A DNA stretch of 64,000 nt from NCBI RefSeq assembly GCF_021404465.1, contig NZ_JABFTT010000013.1, positions 62,001 through 126,000 on the forward strand. The letters are read 5' to 3'. Below are positions 21,408 through 30,461 of the stretch, in pieces. The position numbers and the translations under genes are program-made. This DNA comes from Billgrantia zhangzhouensis (GTDB taxonomy: Bacteria > Pseudomonadota > Gammaproteobacteria > Pseudomonadales > Halomonadaceae). The notes beneath the pieces were generated by a model. The model saw only the letters and a program-made list of their open reading frames with translations, was not told where the DNA came from and did no database searches. Positions within the stretch are counted from its first letter, which is position 1, and each line of letters starts with the position of its first letter.

Positions 21408-21677
21408 ATGATGTATCGCACCAACACCGCCAGTTCCCACCCTACGCTGCAGATCTGCGATGCGACTTCAGGGTCGGTGCGGATGGCCCGGGAGTATCCG
21501 CGCCACGACACCACTCTCTCCCAGGAGGAGCTCGAGCTGCTTCAGCTGTATCGGGAAGAGGCCCGGCATGACCTGTTCCGGCGCTCGTTCCTGCTCACTT
21601 CCGAGCGCTATCTGAAAGGCGAGCTGCCCGAGTCCGGCCCGCACGGCGAAGATCTGGGGCGTTTCAGCTCAAGGTGA
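21408..21677 (+). CDS. Small Fur-linked protein of unknown function
   Basis: 89 aa from ATG at 21408 (a second ATG follows at 21411), with AAGGGAGG ideally placed upstream. A longer in-frame start would fall inside the Fur box and is rejected. The protein has no membrane segment. Its C-terminal half is charged and probably helical (QEELELLQLYREEARHDLFR). I recognise no family. The Fur box implies expression when iron is scarce. The end overlaps the 3' end of the convergent C45 gene by 14 bp. Confidence 0.65.
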   Translation: MMYRTNTASSHPTLQICDATSGSVRMAREYPRHDTTLSQEELELLQLYREEARHDLFRRSFLLTSERYLKGELPESGPHGEDLGRFSSR

Positions 21678-22749
21678 GGCGCAGGCTGTCGTCGCTTTCA
21701 CAGGGCTTGCCGTGGCGCAGGGTCAGGCGCCGTTCACTCAGGTTCATCACCACCGAGAACAGGGTCTCCATGCGCTCCTCGGCGGGCTGATCCGGGTTGA
21801 AGTGGCGGCAGATCGACAGCGGCGCTCCCTGATGGTCGCTGAGGATGTCGAACAGGCTGGCCTCGTCGAGGCGCGCATCCGGAACCAGCTCGTCATGCAG
21901 CAGCGCATCGAGCCGACACAGGCGTGGGTGGGAGTCGATGCGCGGGAAGTCTTGCACCGGGCAGGGGGTGTTATCCGCATAGAGGTGGTTGGTGTGGGTG
22001 ACGATACCGTCGCGTGGTGAGATACGTCCGGGCTCACCGGATTGGACCTCGAGACCCACGGCCTGGCCCTCCTCGTTGTCGCCCTGAGCGCTGGCGAGCA
22101 GGAAGTGCGCGGGCGAGCAGACCCGGTCATGGGTGGCCACCGCAAGCGCACTGTCGTAATCGGGGCTCTCGAGGATCTTGCGCAGGGCGATATGGATCGG
22201 CAGCCCGGCGCCGCAGGTCTGTGAGCGAATGGCGTTGAGGCACACGCCGACACCGCAAGCGTTCATGCCGATCTTGCCGACCATGCCGGCTTCACCGATG
22301 CTCACCAGCTCGGGGCGGCCGTCGCCACGGATGTGGAGGGCTACCACGTTGTCGAGCTGGTCGTGGCGCCAGTCCCAGTTCTGTGCCAGCCATTGTTGCC
22401 CGTGGCGCTGCAACGAGAAGGCCGAGCAGCCGCCGTTGGCCTGGGTCAGGGCGATTTCGCTGCGGCAGTTCAGCGTCAGGATGTCGATGAAGTCGACCCC
22501 CGCGCCCCAGGCGATGCCGTTCATTTCCTCGAGAATTGCGGGAAAGCCCAGCGCGATCTGGGCCTCGAAGTGGCAGGCACGGTCGCGGGCCTCTTCCCAG
22601 CGAATGCCCACGAAATCGTGGAATAGTTGCCCGTAGACCGCGATGCTGCGCTCGATCAGGTGCCGGTGAATACGGCCGTGTTCCGCACCGACCTCATGAT
22701 GGCTCCCCGTCAGTTCGGTCACGACCAGGGGGCTCGATGGCCGGGTCAT
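21664..22749 (-). CDS. C45 peptidase family hydrolase/acyltransferase
   Basis: 361 aa. This is an N-terminal nucleophile family related to isopenicillin N acyltransferase. Members cut themselves before a cysteine, which then acts as nucleophile on amide bonds. The likely cleavage site is NGGC, giving Cys108. The flanking QNWDWRHDQLDNVV and the later THTNHLYAD are family features. The ATG overlaps the stop of a 19-codon frame (ATGA), and the GAGGAGG just upstream serves as its ribosome-binding site. The substrate is unknown. Confidence 0.85.
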   Translation of the reverse strand: MTRPSSPLVVTELTGSHHEVGAEHGRIHRHLIERSIAVYGQLFHDFVGIRWEEARDRACHFEAQIALGFPAILEEMNGIAWGAGVDFIDILTLNCRSEIALTQANGGCSAFSLQRHGQQWLAQNWDWRHDQLDNVVALHIRGDGRPELVSIGEAGMVGKIGMNACGVGVCLNAIRSQTCGAGLPIHIALRKILESPDYDSALAVATHDRVCSPAHFLLASAQGDNEEGQAVGLEVQSGEPGRISPRDGIVTHTNHLYADNTPCPVQDFPRIDSHPRLCRLDALLHDELVPDARLDEASLFDILSDHQGAPLSICRHFNPDQPAEERMETLFSVVMNLSERRLTLRHGKPCESDDSLRLTLS

Positions 22750-22805
22750 AGCACCTCCTCGAGGAAGGCCAGGAAGGCGGCCCAGGATTTTTCGTCGGAG
22801 CGCAT
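22746..22805 (-). CDS. 19-codon micro-ORF coupled to the C45 gene
   Basis: Reads MRSDEKSWAAFLAFLEEVL and stops by overlapping the C45 start codon (ATGA). It has its own AGGAG six to seven bases upstream. The arrangement suggests translational coupling or a small leader peptide. It could also be a chance frame; no homolog is known to me. Confidence 0.35.
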   Translation of the reverse strand: MRSDEKSWAAFLAFLEEVL

Positions 22806-23055
22806 GGCGGGCTCCTGTCTGTTTCGTAGCATGCGGGCATCAGTATAGGCAAAGGTTGGTTGGTGCAACCGGCAGCGTTGAACGTCGGGGGAGGTACTTA
22901 TCAGGGTTTTCCATTGCCGATAAGGAGTTGGCGACGCGGGCCGGGGGTAAACGTTGGTATGGGGGGCTTGTGTTTTACTGCGGAGCCTTCCAGATTTAGA
23001 GAGTGCCTTCTGTAACCAGACGTATCGACGTCTCCAACCAGAGTGAGAAGAACAA

Positions 23056-24261
23056 ATGAAGAAGAGCCTATTGGCGATGGCAATCGCGGCATCCGGCGTG
23101 GCGCTTGCCGGAGCGGCGCAGGCAGAGGTCAAGATCGGTTTCATCGGCGGCTTCACCGGCCCGATCGAGAGCCTGACCCCTCCGATCTTCGACGGCGCGC
23201 GGCTGGCGGTGGCGCAGATCAACGAGCAGGGTGGCATCCTCGGCGGGCAGACACTGGTCATGCCGAATGCCGACACTACCTGTAGCGATGCCTCGGCGGC
23301 CTCCAACGCGGCCGACCGCATGGTCAATACCGAGCAGGTCACGGCCATCGTCGGTGCGCTGTGTACCGGGGCGACCGTGGCCGCGGCCAACAGTGCGGCG
23401 ATTCCTGGTGGAGTGGTAATGGTGTCGCCGGCCTCCACGGCGCCGGCGGTGACCGAGCTGGACGACAACGATCTGGTGTTCCGTACCGTGCCTTCGGATG
23501 CCTACCAGGGCGAGATCCTGGCCAAGCTGATGCTCGAGAAGGGCTTCGACGAAGTGGCCGTCACCTACGTCAACAACGACTACGGTCGCGGCCTGGCGGA
23601 CGCCTTCACCGCAGGCTTCGAGGCGGGCGGTGGCACGATAGCCGAGAACCTGGCCCATGAAGACGGCCGCGCCGACTATCGCTCCGAGCTGGGCTCGCTT
23701 TCCGCCAGCGGTGCCGAGACCCTGGTGGTGCTGGCCTATGCCGATGGCTCGGGCCAGACCATCCTGCGCCAGGCTTATGAGAGCGGCGCGTTCACCCAGT
23801 ACGCCGGTGCCGACGGCATGGTAGGGGATTCGCTGGTCGGTGCGGTGGGTGCGGATGCCCTCGAGGGCATGATCGCCACCCGCCCCGGTAGCCCTGAACT
23901 GCCGGGTACCGAGATCTTCAGCCAGGCGGCCCAGGAGGCCGGCTTCGATCCCAGTGCGGTGTTCGCTGCCCAGGCCTACGACGCCGCCTTCCTGCTGGCA
24001 CTGGCCATCGAGCAGAACGGCAGTGCCGAGCGTGAGGGGCTTTCCCAGGCGCTGCGCAGCGTCGCCTCCGCTCCCGGTGAAGTGATCCTGCCCGGCGAGT
24101 GGGAGAAGGCTCTGGAGCTGATCGCGGCCGGCGAGGAGATCAACTACGAGGGTGCCTCCGGCAGCCATGAGTTCGACGAGAACGGCGACGTGCCGGGCGT
24201 GGTACTGGAAATGGCGGTGGAAGGCGGTGCCTTCGTCGGCAAGGGCCTGATCCAGGACTGA
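23056..24261 (+). CDS. Periplasmic binding protein, branched-chain amino acid / amide ABC transporter
   Basis: 401 aa with a signal peptide ending GAAQA (about residue 23). The mature part starts EVKIGFIGGFTGPIESLTPP, typical of the LivK/AmiC type I periplasmic binding fold. Family landmarks are the AVAQINEQGGILGG segment and the TYVNNDYGRGLADAF segment. It presumably delivers ligand to the LivHMGF complex encoded convergently on the other strand. The ligand could be a branched-chain amino acid or another amino acid or amide and cannot be settled here. It ends in a strong bidirectional hairpin shared with livM. Confidence 0.9.
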   Translation: MKKSLLAMAIAASGVALAGAAQAEVKIGFIGGFTGPIESLTPPIFDGARLAVAQINEQGGILGGQTLVMPNADTTCSDASAASNAADRMVNTEQVTAIVGALCTGATVAAANSAAIPGGVVMVSPASTAPAVTELDDNDLVFRTVPSDAYQGEILAKLMLEKGFDEVAVTYVNNDYGRGLADAFTAGFEAGGGTIAENLAHEDGRADYRSELGSLSASGAETLVVLAYADGSGQTILRQAYESGAFTQYAGADGMVGDSLVGAVGADALEGMIATRPGSPELPGTEIFSQAAQEAGFDPSAVFAAQAYDAAFLLALAIEQNGSAEREGLSQALRSVASAPGEVILPGEWEKALELIAAGEEINYEGASGSHEFDENGDVPGVVLEMAVEGGAFVGKGLIQD

Positions 24262-24296
24262 CGCTAGCCTGAACTGAAGCAGCAAGTGCAAGCAAA

Positions 24297-24330
24297 AGCC
24301 CCCGGCGGGAATTCCCGCCGGGGGCTTTCT
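24297..24330. terminator. Bidirectional terminator between binding protein and livM
   Basis: Stem AGCCCCCGGCGGG / CCCGCCGGGGGCT with an AATT loop, AAAA on the left and TTTCTT on the right. It therefore works as an intrinsic terminator for both convergent transcripts. Confidence 0.9.
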
Positions 24331-24382
24331 TATTGAACGTAGATTTTAGAGAGGTGCGGATTTATGTCGCAAATTACTCTCT

Positions 24383-25696
24383 CTACCCGTGGTGTTTGAC
24401 TTTTTCGGGCAGCAACCCCTGCGGGGCGAAGCGCAGTACCAGGGTAATGAGCAGGCCGATCACGAATACCCGGGCCTGGAGCGCGCGGCTGTCGAGGTTG
24501 CCCGGCGGCTCCCAGCCGAACCAGCCCTCGCCGAGAGCGGCGGCCCCATGCATCAGGAACAGCGCCAGCGGCTCGGACATCAGCCAGATGATGTACACCG
24601 CCACGGCACCGAAGATGGTGCCCAGGTTGTTGCCGGGCCCGCCGAGGATGACCATCACCAGTACCAGGAAGGTGTGGTTCAGCGGCAGGAAGCCGTTGGG
24701 GTCGAAGATGCTGTTGAACGAAGCCAGCGCGCCACCACCGATGCCCATCAGGATGCAGCCCAGCACGAAGATCTCCAGGCGGCGCTTGTTGATGTCCTTG
24801 CCCATTGCCGAAGCGGAGATCTCGTTGTCGCGGATGGCGCGGATCATGCGGCCCCAGGGAGCGTGGTAGGCGCGGTGCAGCAGGAAGAAGATCACCGCGA
24901 TCATGGCCGCCGTGACCGACAGGTACAGCGACCGGGCCAGGGTGAAGCCCAGCTCGCTGGGGCCCGGCGTGGGCCAGGGCAGCGGCGAAACGGTGGCGGT
25001 GCCACGGGTCAGCCAGTCGGAGTTCTTGAGGAAAGCCTTGATGATCTCGGCGATGCCGAGGGTGGCAATGGCGAGATAATCGCTGCGCAGCCCCAGGCAG
25101 ATATGGCCGATGAAGTAGCCGATGGCGCCGGCCAGCGCACCACCGACGATCCAGCCGCTCCAGGCCGGCAGGCCCAGGCCGCCGATGAAGCCGGCACGGG
25201 ACTGTATCTCGCCAGTGACGCCGCGCATCATGCTGATCACCACCAGGTAGAGCACCACGGCGAGAATGATGGCGATCAGCGTGCGCAGCTTCTTCGGTAC
25301 GCCGACGCGGTCGAGCTTGGTGGCGCCATAGACCAGCATCGCCGCGGCGGCACCGTAGAGCAGCACGCGGCCGAGTTCGCCAGGCAGTTCGGTACCCCAG
25401 AAGGCGTCGTTGACCGGTACACTGAGGAACATGGTGGCAAAGGCGCCCAGCGCGACGAAGCCCATCACGCCGGCATTGAACTGGCCGGCATAGCCCCATT
25501 GGATGGTCAGCCCCAGGGCCAGGATGGCGTAGCAGGAGGCTTCCACCAGCATGCGCGTGCTGTAGGCGGTCCCCATGACAGCGTAGACGCCGAGAACCGC
25601 CACCAGCAGGGTGCCGAAGAGAATGACTTCTCGTAGCGGGAAGCGTGACGGCGCGGCGATGATATCTTCGCGGCGTTCGGTACGTTGAGCGTTCAT
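24383..25696 (-). CDS. livM: Branched-chain amino acid ABC transporter permease LivM
   Basis: 437 aa, a multi-span inner-membrane permease. It has the long N-terminal extension common in LivM and the conserved loop HAPWGRMIRAIRDNEISASAMGKD, which contacts the ATPases. NDAFWGTELPGELGR and HICLGLRSDYLAIATLGIAEI are typical of the family. Its start overlaps the livH stop by one base (TAATG), showing translational coupling in the order livG-livF-livH-livM. It ends facing the binding-protein gene across a shared terminator. Confidence 0.93.
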   Translation of the reverse strand: MNAQRTERREDIIAAPSRFPLREVILFGTLLVAVLGVYAVMGTAYSTRMLVEASCYAILALGLTIQWGYAGQFNAGVMGFVALGAFATMFLSVPVNDAFWGTELPGELGRVLLYGAAAAMLVYGATKLDRVGVPKKLRTLIAIILAVVLYLVVISMMRGVTGEIQSRAGFIGGLGLPAWSGWIVGGALAGAIGYFIGHICLGLRSDYLAIATLGIAEIIKAFLKNSDWLTRGTATVSPLPWPTPGPSELGFTLARSLYLSVTAAMIAVIFFLLHRAYHAPWGRMIRAIRDNEISASAMGKDINKRRLEIFVLGCILMGIGGGALASFNSIFDPNGFLPLNHTFLVLVMVILGGPGNNLGTIFGAVAVYIIWLMSEPLALFLMHGAAALGEGWFGWEPPGNLDSRALQARVFVIGLLITLVLRFAPQGLLPEKVKHHG

Positions 25697-26703
25697 TAGA
25701 TCACCTTACCCTTGAAGATGCCGGTAGGGCGCCACACCAGGATCGCCACCAGGATGAAGAAGGGCACCACGATCTTGTATTCGGTGCCGACGAAGGCGAG
25801 GTTGCGCGGAATCTCGACCCATTCGGGGAACAGGTGCGCAATGGGGCGCAGCAGCACCGTCCAGTTGAACACCGCCAGCGTTTCGGCGAAGCCCACCACG
25901 AAGCCTCCGGCGATGGCTCCGTAAGGGTGGCCCACCCCGCCGACGATGGCCGCGGCGAAGATCGGCAGCAGCAGAAAGAAGCTCAGATCGGGCTTGAAGG
26001 TCACGTCGAGCGAGAGCAGGGTGCCGGCAATGGCTGCCAGGCCGCCAGCGACCACCCAGGTCACCGCCACGATGTGGTTGGTATTGATGCCCGAGGCGCG
26101 TGCCAGGTCGGGATTGTCGGACATGGCGCGCATCGCCTTGCCCAGCCGGGTGCGGTTGAGGAACAGGTGCAGCCCCACCACGCAGACGATGGTCAGGATG
26201 AACAGGATGATCTGCGGCTCGGTGACGATGATCGGCCGTGTGGCTAGTTCGAACGGCACGTCGAGGCGGTAGATTTCCTTGCGCTCGCCGGCCAGGTACA
26301 GGTTCTGCGAGCCGGTGCCGGCGAACAGGCGGATCAGCCCCTGCAGCATCAGGGTCACACCCAGCGAGGCGATCACCATGACGATGGGCTTGACGCCATG
26401 GGCGCGCAGTGGCTTGTAGAATGCCTTGTCGATGCCGACCGCGAGCAGGGCGGTGAGCACCATGGCCAGCGGCAGCATGACGATGGGGGTGGGCAGCCCC
26501 ACCGCTCCGCCCACGCCGGGAAATGCCATGGTCAGCAGCAGCACCATGAAGGCCCCGAACGTCATCATGTCGGCATGGGCGAAGTGGGCGAAGCGCATGA
26601 TGCTGAAGACCAGCGTCACGCCGACGGCGCCAATGGCGTAGATCGAGCCGGTCACGCTGCCGGCGATGATCACGTTGTTGATGAAGAAAACCAGTTCGTT
26701 CAC
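25696..26703 (-). CDS. livH: Branched-chain amino acid ABC transporter permease LivH
   Basis: 335 aa, the second permease. Features are the start NNVIIAGSVTGSIYAIGAVGVTLVFSIMRFAHFAHAD and the coupling loop RTRLGKAMRAMSDNPDLARASGINT, both family hallmarks. Eight or more hydrophobic segments are visible. It lies 28 bp after livF and overlaps livM by one base, so these form one transcription unit. With LivM it forms the transmembrane channel. Confidence 0.94.
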   Translation of the reverse strand: MNELVFFINNVIIAGSVTGSIYAIGAVGVTLVFSIMRFAHFAHADMMTFGAFMVLLLTMAFPGVGGAVGLPTPIVMLPLAMVLTALLAVGIDKAFYKPLRAHGVKPIVMVIASLGVTLMLQGLIRLFAGTGSQNLYLAGERKEIYRLDVPFELATRPIIVTEPQIILFILTIVCVVGLHLFLNRTRLGKAMRAMSDNPDLARASGINTNHIVAVTWVVAGGLAAIAGTLLSLDVTFKPDLSFFLLLPIFAAAIVGGVGHPYGAIAGGFVVGFAETLAVFNWTVLLRPIAHLFPEWVEIPRNLAFVGTEYKIVVPFFILVAILVWRPTGIFKGKVI

Positions 26704-26731
26704 GACTCACTCTCCAGTACGGGCTCGGGGC

Positions 26732-27436
26732 TCAACCGCCGAGGAAGCTCTTGGCCACTTCCGGGTCGGCGAGCAGGGCGGCGCCGGTATCGGTGAAGCG
26801 GTTCTTGCCGGCGGCCAGCACGAAGCCCTTGTCAGCGATGGCCAGGGCCTGCTTGGCGTTCTGCTCGACCATGAGGATGCCGACACCGGCGGCATTGATC
26901 TCCTTCACCCGTTCGAATATCTCGTTCATGTAGAGCGGCGAGAGGCCGGCGGTGGGTTCGTCGAGCAGCAGCACGTCGGGCTCGGCCATCAGCGCGCGGC
27001 CCATGGCGACCATCTGGCGCTGGCCACCGGAGAGTTCGCCGGCGGGCTGGTGGCGCTTGTCGTAGAGCGGAGGAAAGAAGTCGTAGACCTGCTTGAGCAT
27101 GCGCTTGACGTTGCCCGGTTTGAGGAAGGCGCCCATCTCCAGGTTCTCTTTCACCGTGAGGCTGGGGAAGACGTTCTTCTCCTGGGGCACGAAGCCCATG
27201 CCCTTTTGTACCAGCTTGTTGGGCGGCAGATTGTGGATCGGCTCGCCGCGCAGCAGGATCTCGCCCTGGCTGACGGTGAGCAGGCCGAAAATGGCCTTGA
27301 GCATGGTGGACTTGCCGGCGCCATTGGGGCCGACGATCACACCGACCTCGTCGGCCTCGATCGACATGTTCACCCCGTTGAGGATGTTCATGCCGCCGTA
27401 ACCGCCGTGCACGTCGCGTGCTTCGAGTAATGGCAT
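26732..27436 (-). CDS. livF: Branched-chain amino acid ABC transporter ATPase LivF
   Basis: 234 aa with an intact nucleotide-binding domain: Walker A GPNGAGKST, Q-loop segment KGMGFVPQEKNVFPSL, signature LSGGQRQ, Walker B DVLLLDEPTAGL, H-loop MVEQN. Length and the motif NIFPxLTV-type Q-loop fit LivF. It lies 75 bp after livG in the same operon and powers uptake with LivG. Confidence 0.94.
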   Translation of the reverse strand: MPLLEARDVHGGYGGMNILNGVNMSIEADEVGVIVGPNGAGKSTMLKAIFGLLTVSQGEILLRGEPIHNLPPNKLVQKGMGFVPQEKNVFPSLTVKENLEMGAFLKPGNVKRMLKQVYDFFPPLYDKRHQPAGELSGGQRQMVAMGRALMAEPDVLLLDEPTAGLSPLYMNEIFERVKEINAAGVGILMVEQNAKQALAIADKGFVLAAGKNRFTDTGAALLADPEVAKSFLGG

Positions 27437-27511
27437 CGTGAATTCTCTGCGCTATCGTTGCTGTTCTTCTTGTCGGGTCTATGCGCCTGGGCTCAGGCTA
27501 CGTTCGAACCC

Positions 27512-28282
27512 TCAGGCTACATTCGAACCAAAGTATGCCTCGATCACCTGAGGATTGTTACGGATCTCCTCGATGCTGCCTTCCACCATCACGCTGCCCT
27601 GGGCCAGCACGATCACCGGGTCGCACAGGCGCGCGATCATGTCCATGTCATGCTCGATGACCAGGAAGGTGTAGCCCATCTCGCGATTGAGCCGTTCGAT
27701 GTTGTCGACCAGATCACCCAGCAGGGTGCGGTTGACCCCGGCGGCGATCTCGTCGAGCAGCACGACGCGGGCATCGGTCATCATGGTGCGACCGAGTTCG
27801 AGCAGTTTCTTCTGGCCGCCGGAGAGGTTGCCGGCCAGCTCGTTGCGTACGTGATGCAGGCCGATGAAGTCGATCACCTCGAGCGCCTTCCGGCGTACCT
27901 CATCCTCCTGCTGGCGTACCAGGCCCGGCTTGAGCCAGGCGTCGAACAGGCTCTCGCCGGCCTGCTGCGGCGGCACCATCATCAGGTTCTCCAGCGCGGT
28001 CATATGGGAGAACTCGTGGGCGATCTGGAAGGTACGCAGCAGGCCCTTGTGGAACAGCTCGTTGGCGGGACGGTTGGTAATGTCCTCGCCATCGAGCAGG
28101 ATCTGGCCGCTATCGAGCAGCAGGGCGCCGGCGATGATATTGAACAAGGTGGACTTGCCTGCCCCGTTGGGGCCGATCAGCCCGGTGATCGAGCCCTCTT
28201 CGACCTGGATGGAGCAGTCGTTGATCACCTTCAGGCCACCGAAGGCCTTGTAGACGTGCCTGACGTCGATGATGGATGGCAT
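27512..28282 (-). CDS. livG: Branched-chain amino acid ABC transporter ATPase LivG
   Basis: 256 aa, first gene of the minus-strand liv operon. Walker A GPNGAGKST, signature LSGGQKK, Walker B ARVVLLDEIAAGVN and H-loop VIEHDMD are all present. The insert RTFQIAHEFSHMTALENLMM after the Q-loop is characteristic of LivG. No binding-protein gene lies upstream in this operon; the only nearby one is convergent at 23056. Confidence 0.94.
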   Translation of the reverse strand: MPSIIDVRHVYKAFGGLKVINDCSIQVEEGSITGLIGPNGAGKSTLFNIIAGALLLDSGQILLDGEDITNRPANELFHKGLLRTFQIAHEFSHMTALENLMMVPPQQAGESLFDAWLKPGLVRQQEDEVRRKALEVIDFIGLHHVRNELAGNLSGGQKKLLELGRTMMTDARVVLLDEIAAGVNRTLLGDLVDNIERLNREMGYTFLVIEHDMDMIARLCDPVIVLAQGSVMVEGSIEEIRNNPQVIEAYFGSNVA

Positions 28283-28315
28283 GTTGGTTCCTGCACTTTA
28301 TATCGTTGTTATGCG

Positions 28316-28345
28316 CCCGGTCTCTCCGCTTGATGCGAGACCGGG
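28316..28345. terminator. Hairpin between the NSS transporter and livG
   Basis: Stem CCCGGTCTC with GAGACCGGG and a 12-base loop in the 109-bp gap. It lacks a T-tract, so it may be a weak terminator, a transcript-stabilising hairpin or a protein site. Confidence 0.35.
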
Positions 28346-28391
28346 TGGCGTATATCGAGCCGCCGCCCGCAGGCGGCGACAGTTCTTCTTG

Positions 28392-29837
28392 TTACCGATC
28401 CTGGCGCTTCTCGGCCAGGAACGTACGGCCGGCGGCGAAGGCGCCGACGATGCTCAGGGCGCCGATGGCCGGCACCAGATAGCCTTCTACCTGCGGAATG
28501 GTGCGCAGGAACACGAAAGCAACCGCGGCGGGTGCCACGAAGCGTACCAGGAAGCGCCAGGTCCTGAACCAGGTCTCGCTGGTGCGCATCTCCTTCATTA
28601 CCTCCGAGTGGGTCAGCGCCCAGCCGGCAAACAGCGCGATGAGCATGCCGCCCAGCGGCATGAAGATGTTGGTCAGCAGCTCGATGAAATCGAAGGCGCT
28701 GCGGCCGAACAAGGTGTGGAAGGGGCTTGCCTCGGCCCACAGGTTGAAGCTGATCACCGTGAGCAGGCCCAAAGCCCAACTGGCCACCACCATGACGAAC
28801 ACTGCCTGGGGGCGAGTGAGGTCGAAGCGCTCCACCAGGAAGGCGGCCACCGGCTCGATCAGTGAGATCGAGGAGCTGATTGCCGCTCCCAGCACGAGGA
28901 TGAAGAACACCCCGCCGATCAGCCCGCCGAAGGGCATCTCGGCGAAGGCCAGTGGCAGGGTGACGAACATCAGGCCCGGTCCGGCGGCGGCGTCGAGGCC
29001 GGCGCCGAATACCAGCGAGAAGATCGCCAGCCCTGCTACCATGGCGACGGCGGTGTCAATGAAGGCGACGGCGAAGGCGGTACGGCTCAGCGAGGCGTCG
29101 TTGGCCATGTAGGCGCCGTAGGCCATGATCGCCCCCATGCCGAGGCTCAGGGTGAAGAACGACTGGCCCATGGCCTGCAGCCAACCTTCGAGGCTCAGGT
29201 CGCCGACATTGAAGGTGAACAGAAAGCTTGCCGCGGCGCCGAAGTCGCCATTGGCGATGCCGTAGGCGAGCATCACCAGAAGGATCACGAACAGCGCCGG
29301 CATCATGATGCGCAGGCCGCTTTCGATGCCCTTGTGGATGCCCATGCCCACGATCAGTCCCGAGGCGATGATGAACAGCGTGTGGTAGAGCGTGAGCAGG
29401 CCCGGCGAGGCCAGCAAGGCCTCGAAGCCGGCGCCGATGGCGGCGGCATCAGCGCCGATCAGCGAGCCGGTGAGCATCTGCCAGGTGTAATGAATCGCCC
29501 AGCCGGCGATCACCGAATAGAAACTCAGGATCAGGAAGGCCGCGGCGGCTCCCAGCCAGCCGATCGATTCCCAGGCACGGGAGGTGTCATGCGTACGGGT
29601 CAGGAAGCGCATGCCCATGATCGGGCTTCTGCGGCTGGCACGGCCGAGCATGGTCTCGGCGATCAGGATCGGGATGCCGATGGCGAAGATGGTCAGGGCG
29701 TAGATCAGGATGAAGGCGCCGCCGCCGTTCTCGCCGGTCAGATAGGGAAAGCGCCACAGGTTGCCGAGCCCCACTGCTGAGCCGACCGCGGCGAGCAGGA
29801 AGGTGCCCTTGTGTGTCCAGACGTTGTGCGTGCTCAT
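28392..29837 (-). CDS. Sodium-dependent transporter, NSS/SNF family
   Basis: 481 aa from the ATG at 29837. The start MSTHNVWTHKGTFLLAAVGSAVGLGNLWRFPYL is the signature first helix of neurotransmitter:sodium symporters, with the unwound GSAVGLGNLWRFPY segment that binds sodium and substrate. About eleven or twelve hydrophobic segments follow. Bacterial members usually carry amino acids (LeuT type), which fits the liv operon just downstream on the same strand. The substrate is not predictable. A longer upstream frame exists but lacks support. Confidence 0.92.
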   Translation of the reverse strand: MSTHNVWTHKGTFLLAAVGSAVGLGNLWRFPYLTGENGGGAFILIYALTIFAIGIPILIAETMLGRASRRSPIMGMRFLTRTHDTSRAWESIGWLGAAAAFLILSFYSVIAGWAIHYTWQMLTGSLIGADAAAIGAGFEALLASPGLLTLYHTLFIIASGLIVGMGIHKGIESGLRIMMPALFVILLVMLAYGIANGDFGAAASFLFTFNVGDLSLEGWLQAMGQSFFTLSLGMGAIMAYGAYMANDASLSRTAFAVAFIDTAVAMVAGLAIFSLVFGAGLDAAAGPGLMFVTLPLAFAEMPFGGLIGGVFFILVLGAAISSSISLIEPVAAFLVERFDLTRPQAVFVMVVASWALGLLTVISFNLWAEASPFHTLFGRSAFDFIELLTNIFMPLGGMLIALFAGWALTHSEVMKEMRTSETWFRTWRFLVRFVAPAAVAFVFLRTIPQVEGYLVPAIGALSIVGAFAAGRTFLAEKRQDR

Positions 29838-30018
29838 TATGTTTCCGAAGCGTCGACCTGCGGCCTTGTGAGCCTGAGTGTGGCACCACCGGGCGCCGGT
29901 CGGATAGGGGCGCTCGATGAGCGCGTACACTGTGCGACAGAACCCGCGCCATGGCCAGTGGACGAACGTTAAGGCTACGTTGGAAACGATAGATGACCGG
30001 GGCATGGGTTCGTGGAAG

Positions 30019-30345
30019 TCATTGCGGCTCCTCGTCCTGTGCGGCGTTGTCGCTCGGGCGTGGTTCGAAGGCGCGACTGGCATCCGGCAGGCGCACCGTG
30101 TCGCCTACGGCGAGCTTGCCGAACAGTTGGCGCCGCTTGCCGCTGTGCGGCTCGATCAAGGCCGCCACGCTGCCGATGCTGGTGCCGTCGACGTAGGCCT
30201 CGACCTTCACCCGTACCACCATGCCCTGGTAGCGCGCCGAGAGGATATCGCCAGACCCCGGCTCCGAGTAGCCTTGGGGGGAGTGTTCGTAATGGCGCAT
30301 CACGCTGTCGGCGCCGGGGTCGTCCCATTCCACATGCTTGTGCAT
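30019..30345 (-). CDS. Small conserved protein of unknown function
   Basis: 108 aa from the ATG at 30345, which has AGGAG seven bases upstream; an ATG at 30360 would place that AGGAG inside the gene. It starts MHKHVEWDDPGADSVMRHYE and is acidic and soluble. The middle (YQGMVVRVKVEAYVDGTSIGSV) looks like a short beta fold, and the end is low complexity. I do not recognise a family. It is separated from the M20 gene by a terminator and lies upstream of and apart from the NSS gene. Confidence 0.6.
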   Translation of the reverse strand: MHKHVEWDDPGADSVMRHYEHSPQGYSEPGSGDILSARYQGMVVRVKVEAYVDGTSIGSVAALIEPHSGKRRQLFGKLAVGDTVRLPDASRAFEPRPSDNAAQDEEPQ

Positions 30346-30410
30346 CAAGTTCTCCTGCAAAGTCGATTTCGATCACCTACGGAGAAGCGTAGCCGCTGAT
30401 GGGTGCGGCA

Positions 30411-30438
30411 AGAAAATGCCCACCTCATGGTGGGCATG
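30411..30438 (-). terminator. Intrinsic terminator of the M20 carboxypeptidase gene
   Basis: On the minus strand, stem ATGCCCACC with GGTGGGCAT and an ATGA loop is followed by TTTTCTT, directly after the M20 stop. Confidence 0.8.
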
Positions 30439-30461
30439 GCCAGTGGCATGGTGCCTCCCGC

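Noticed and set aside
23068..24291. 407-codon open frame antisense to the binding-protein gene
   Set aside because: High-GC codon-bias shadow; the sense strand has a signal peptide and family motifs, the antisense peptide has neither.
24330..25636. Long open frames overlapping livM in other frames on both strands
   Set aside because: The peptides are Arg/His/Gln-rich nonsense; livM has clear family motifs and operon coupling.
29838..30083. N-terminal extension of the NSS transporter frame
   Set aside because: Family members start at the first helix around GSAVGLGNLWRFPY; the ATG at 29837 gives the standard length.
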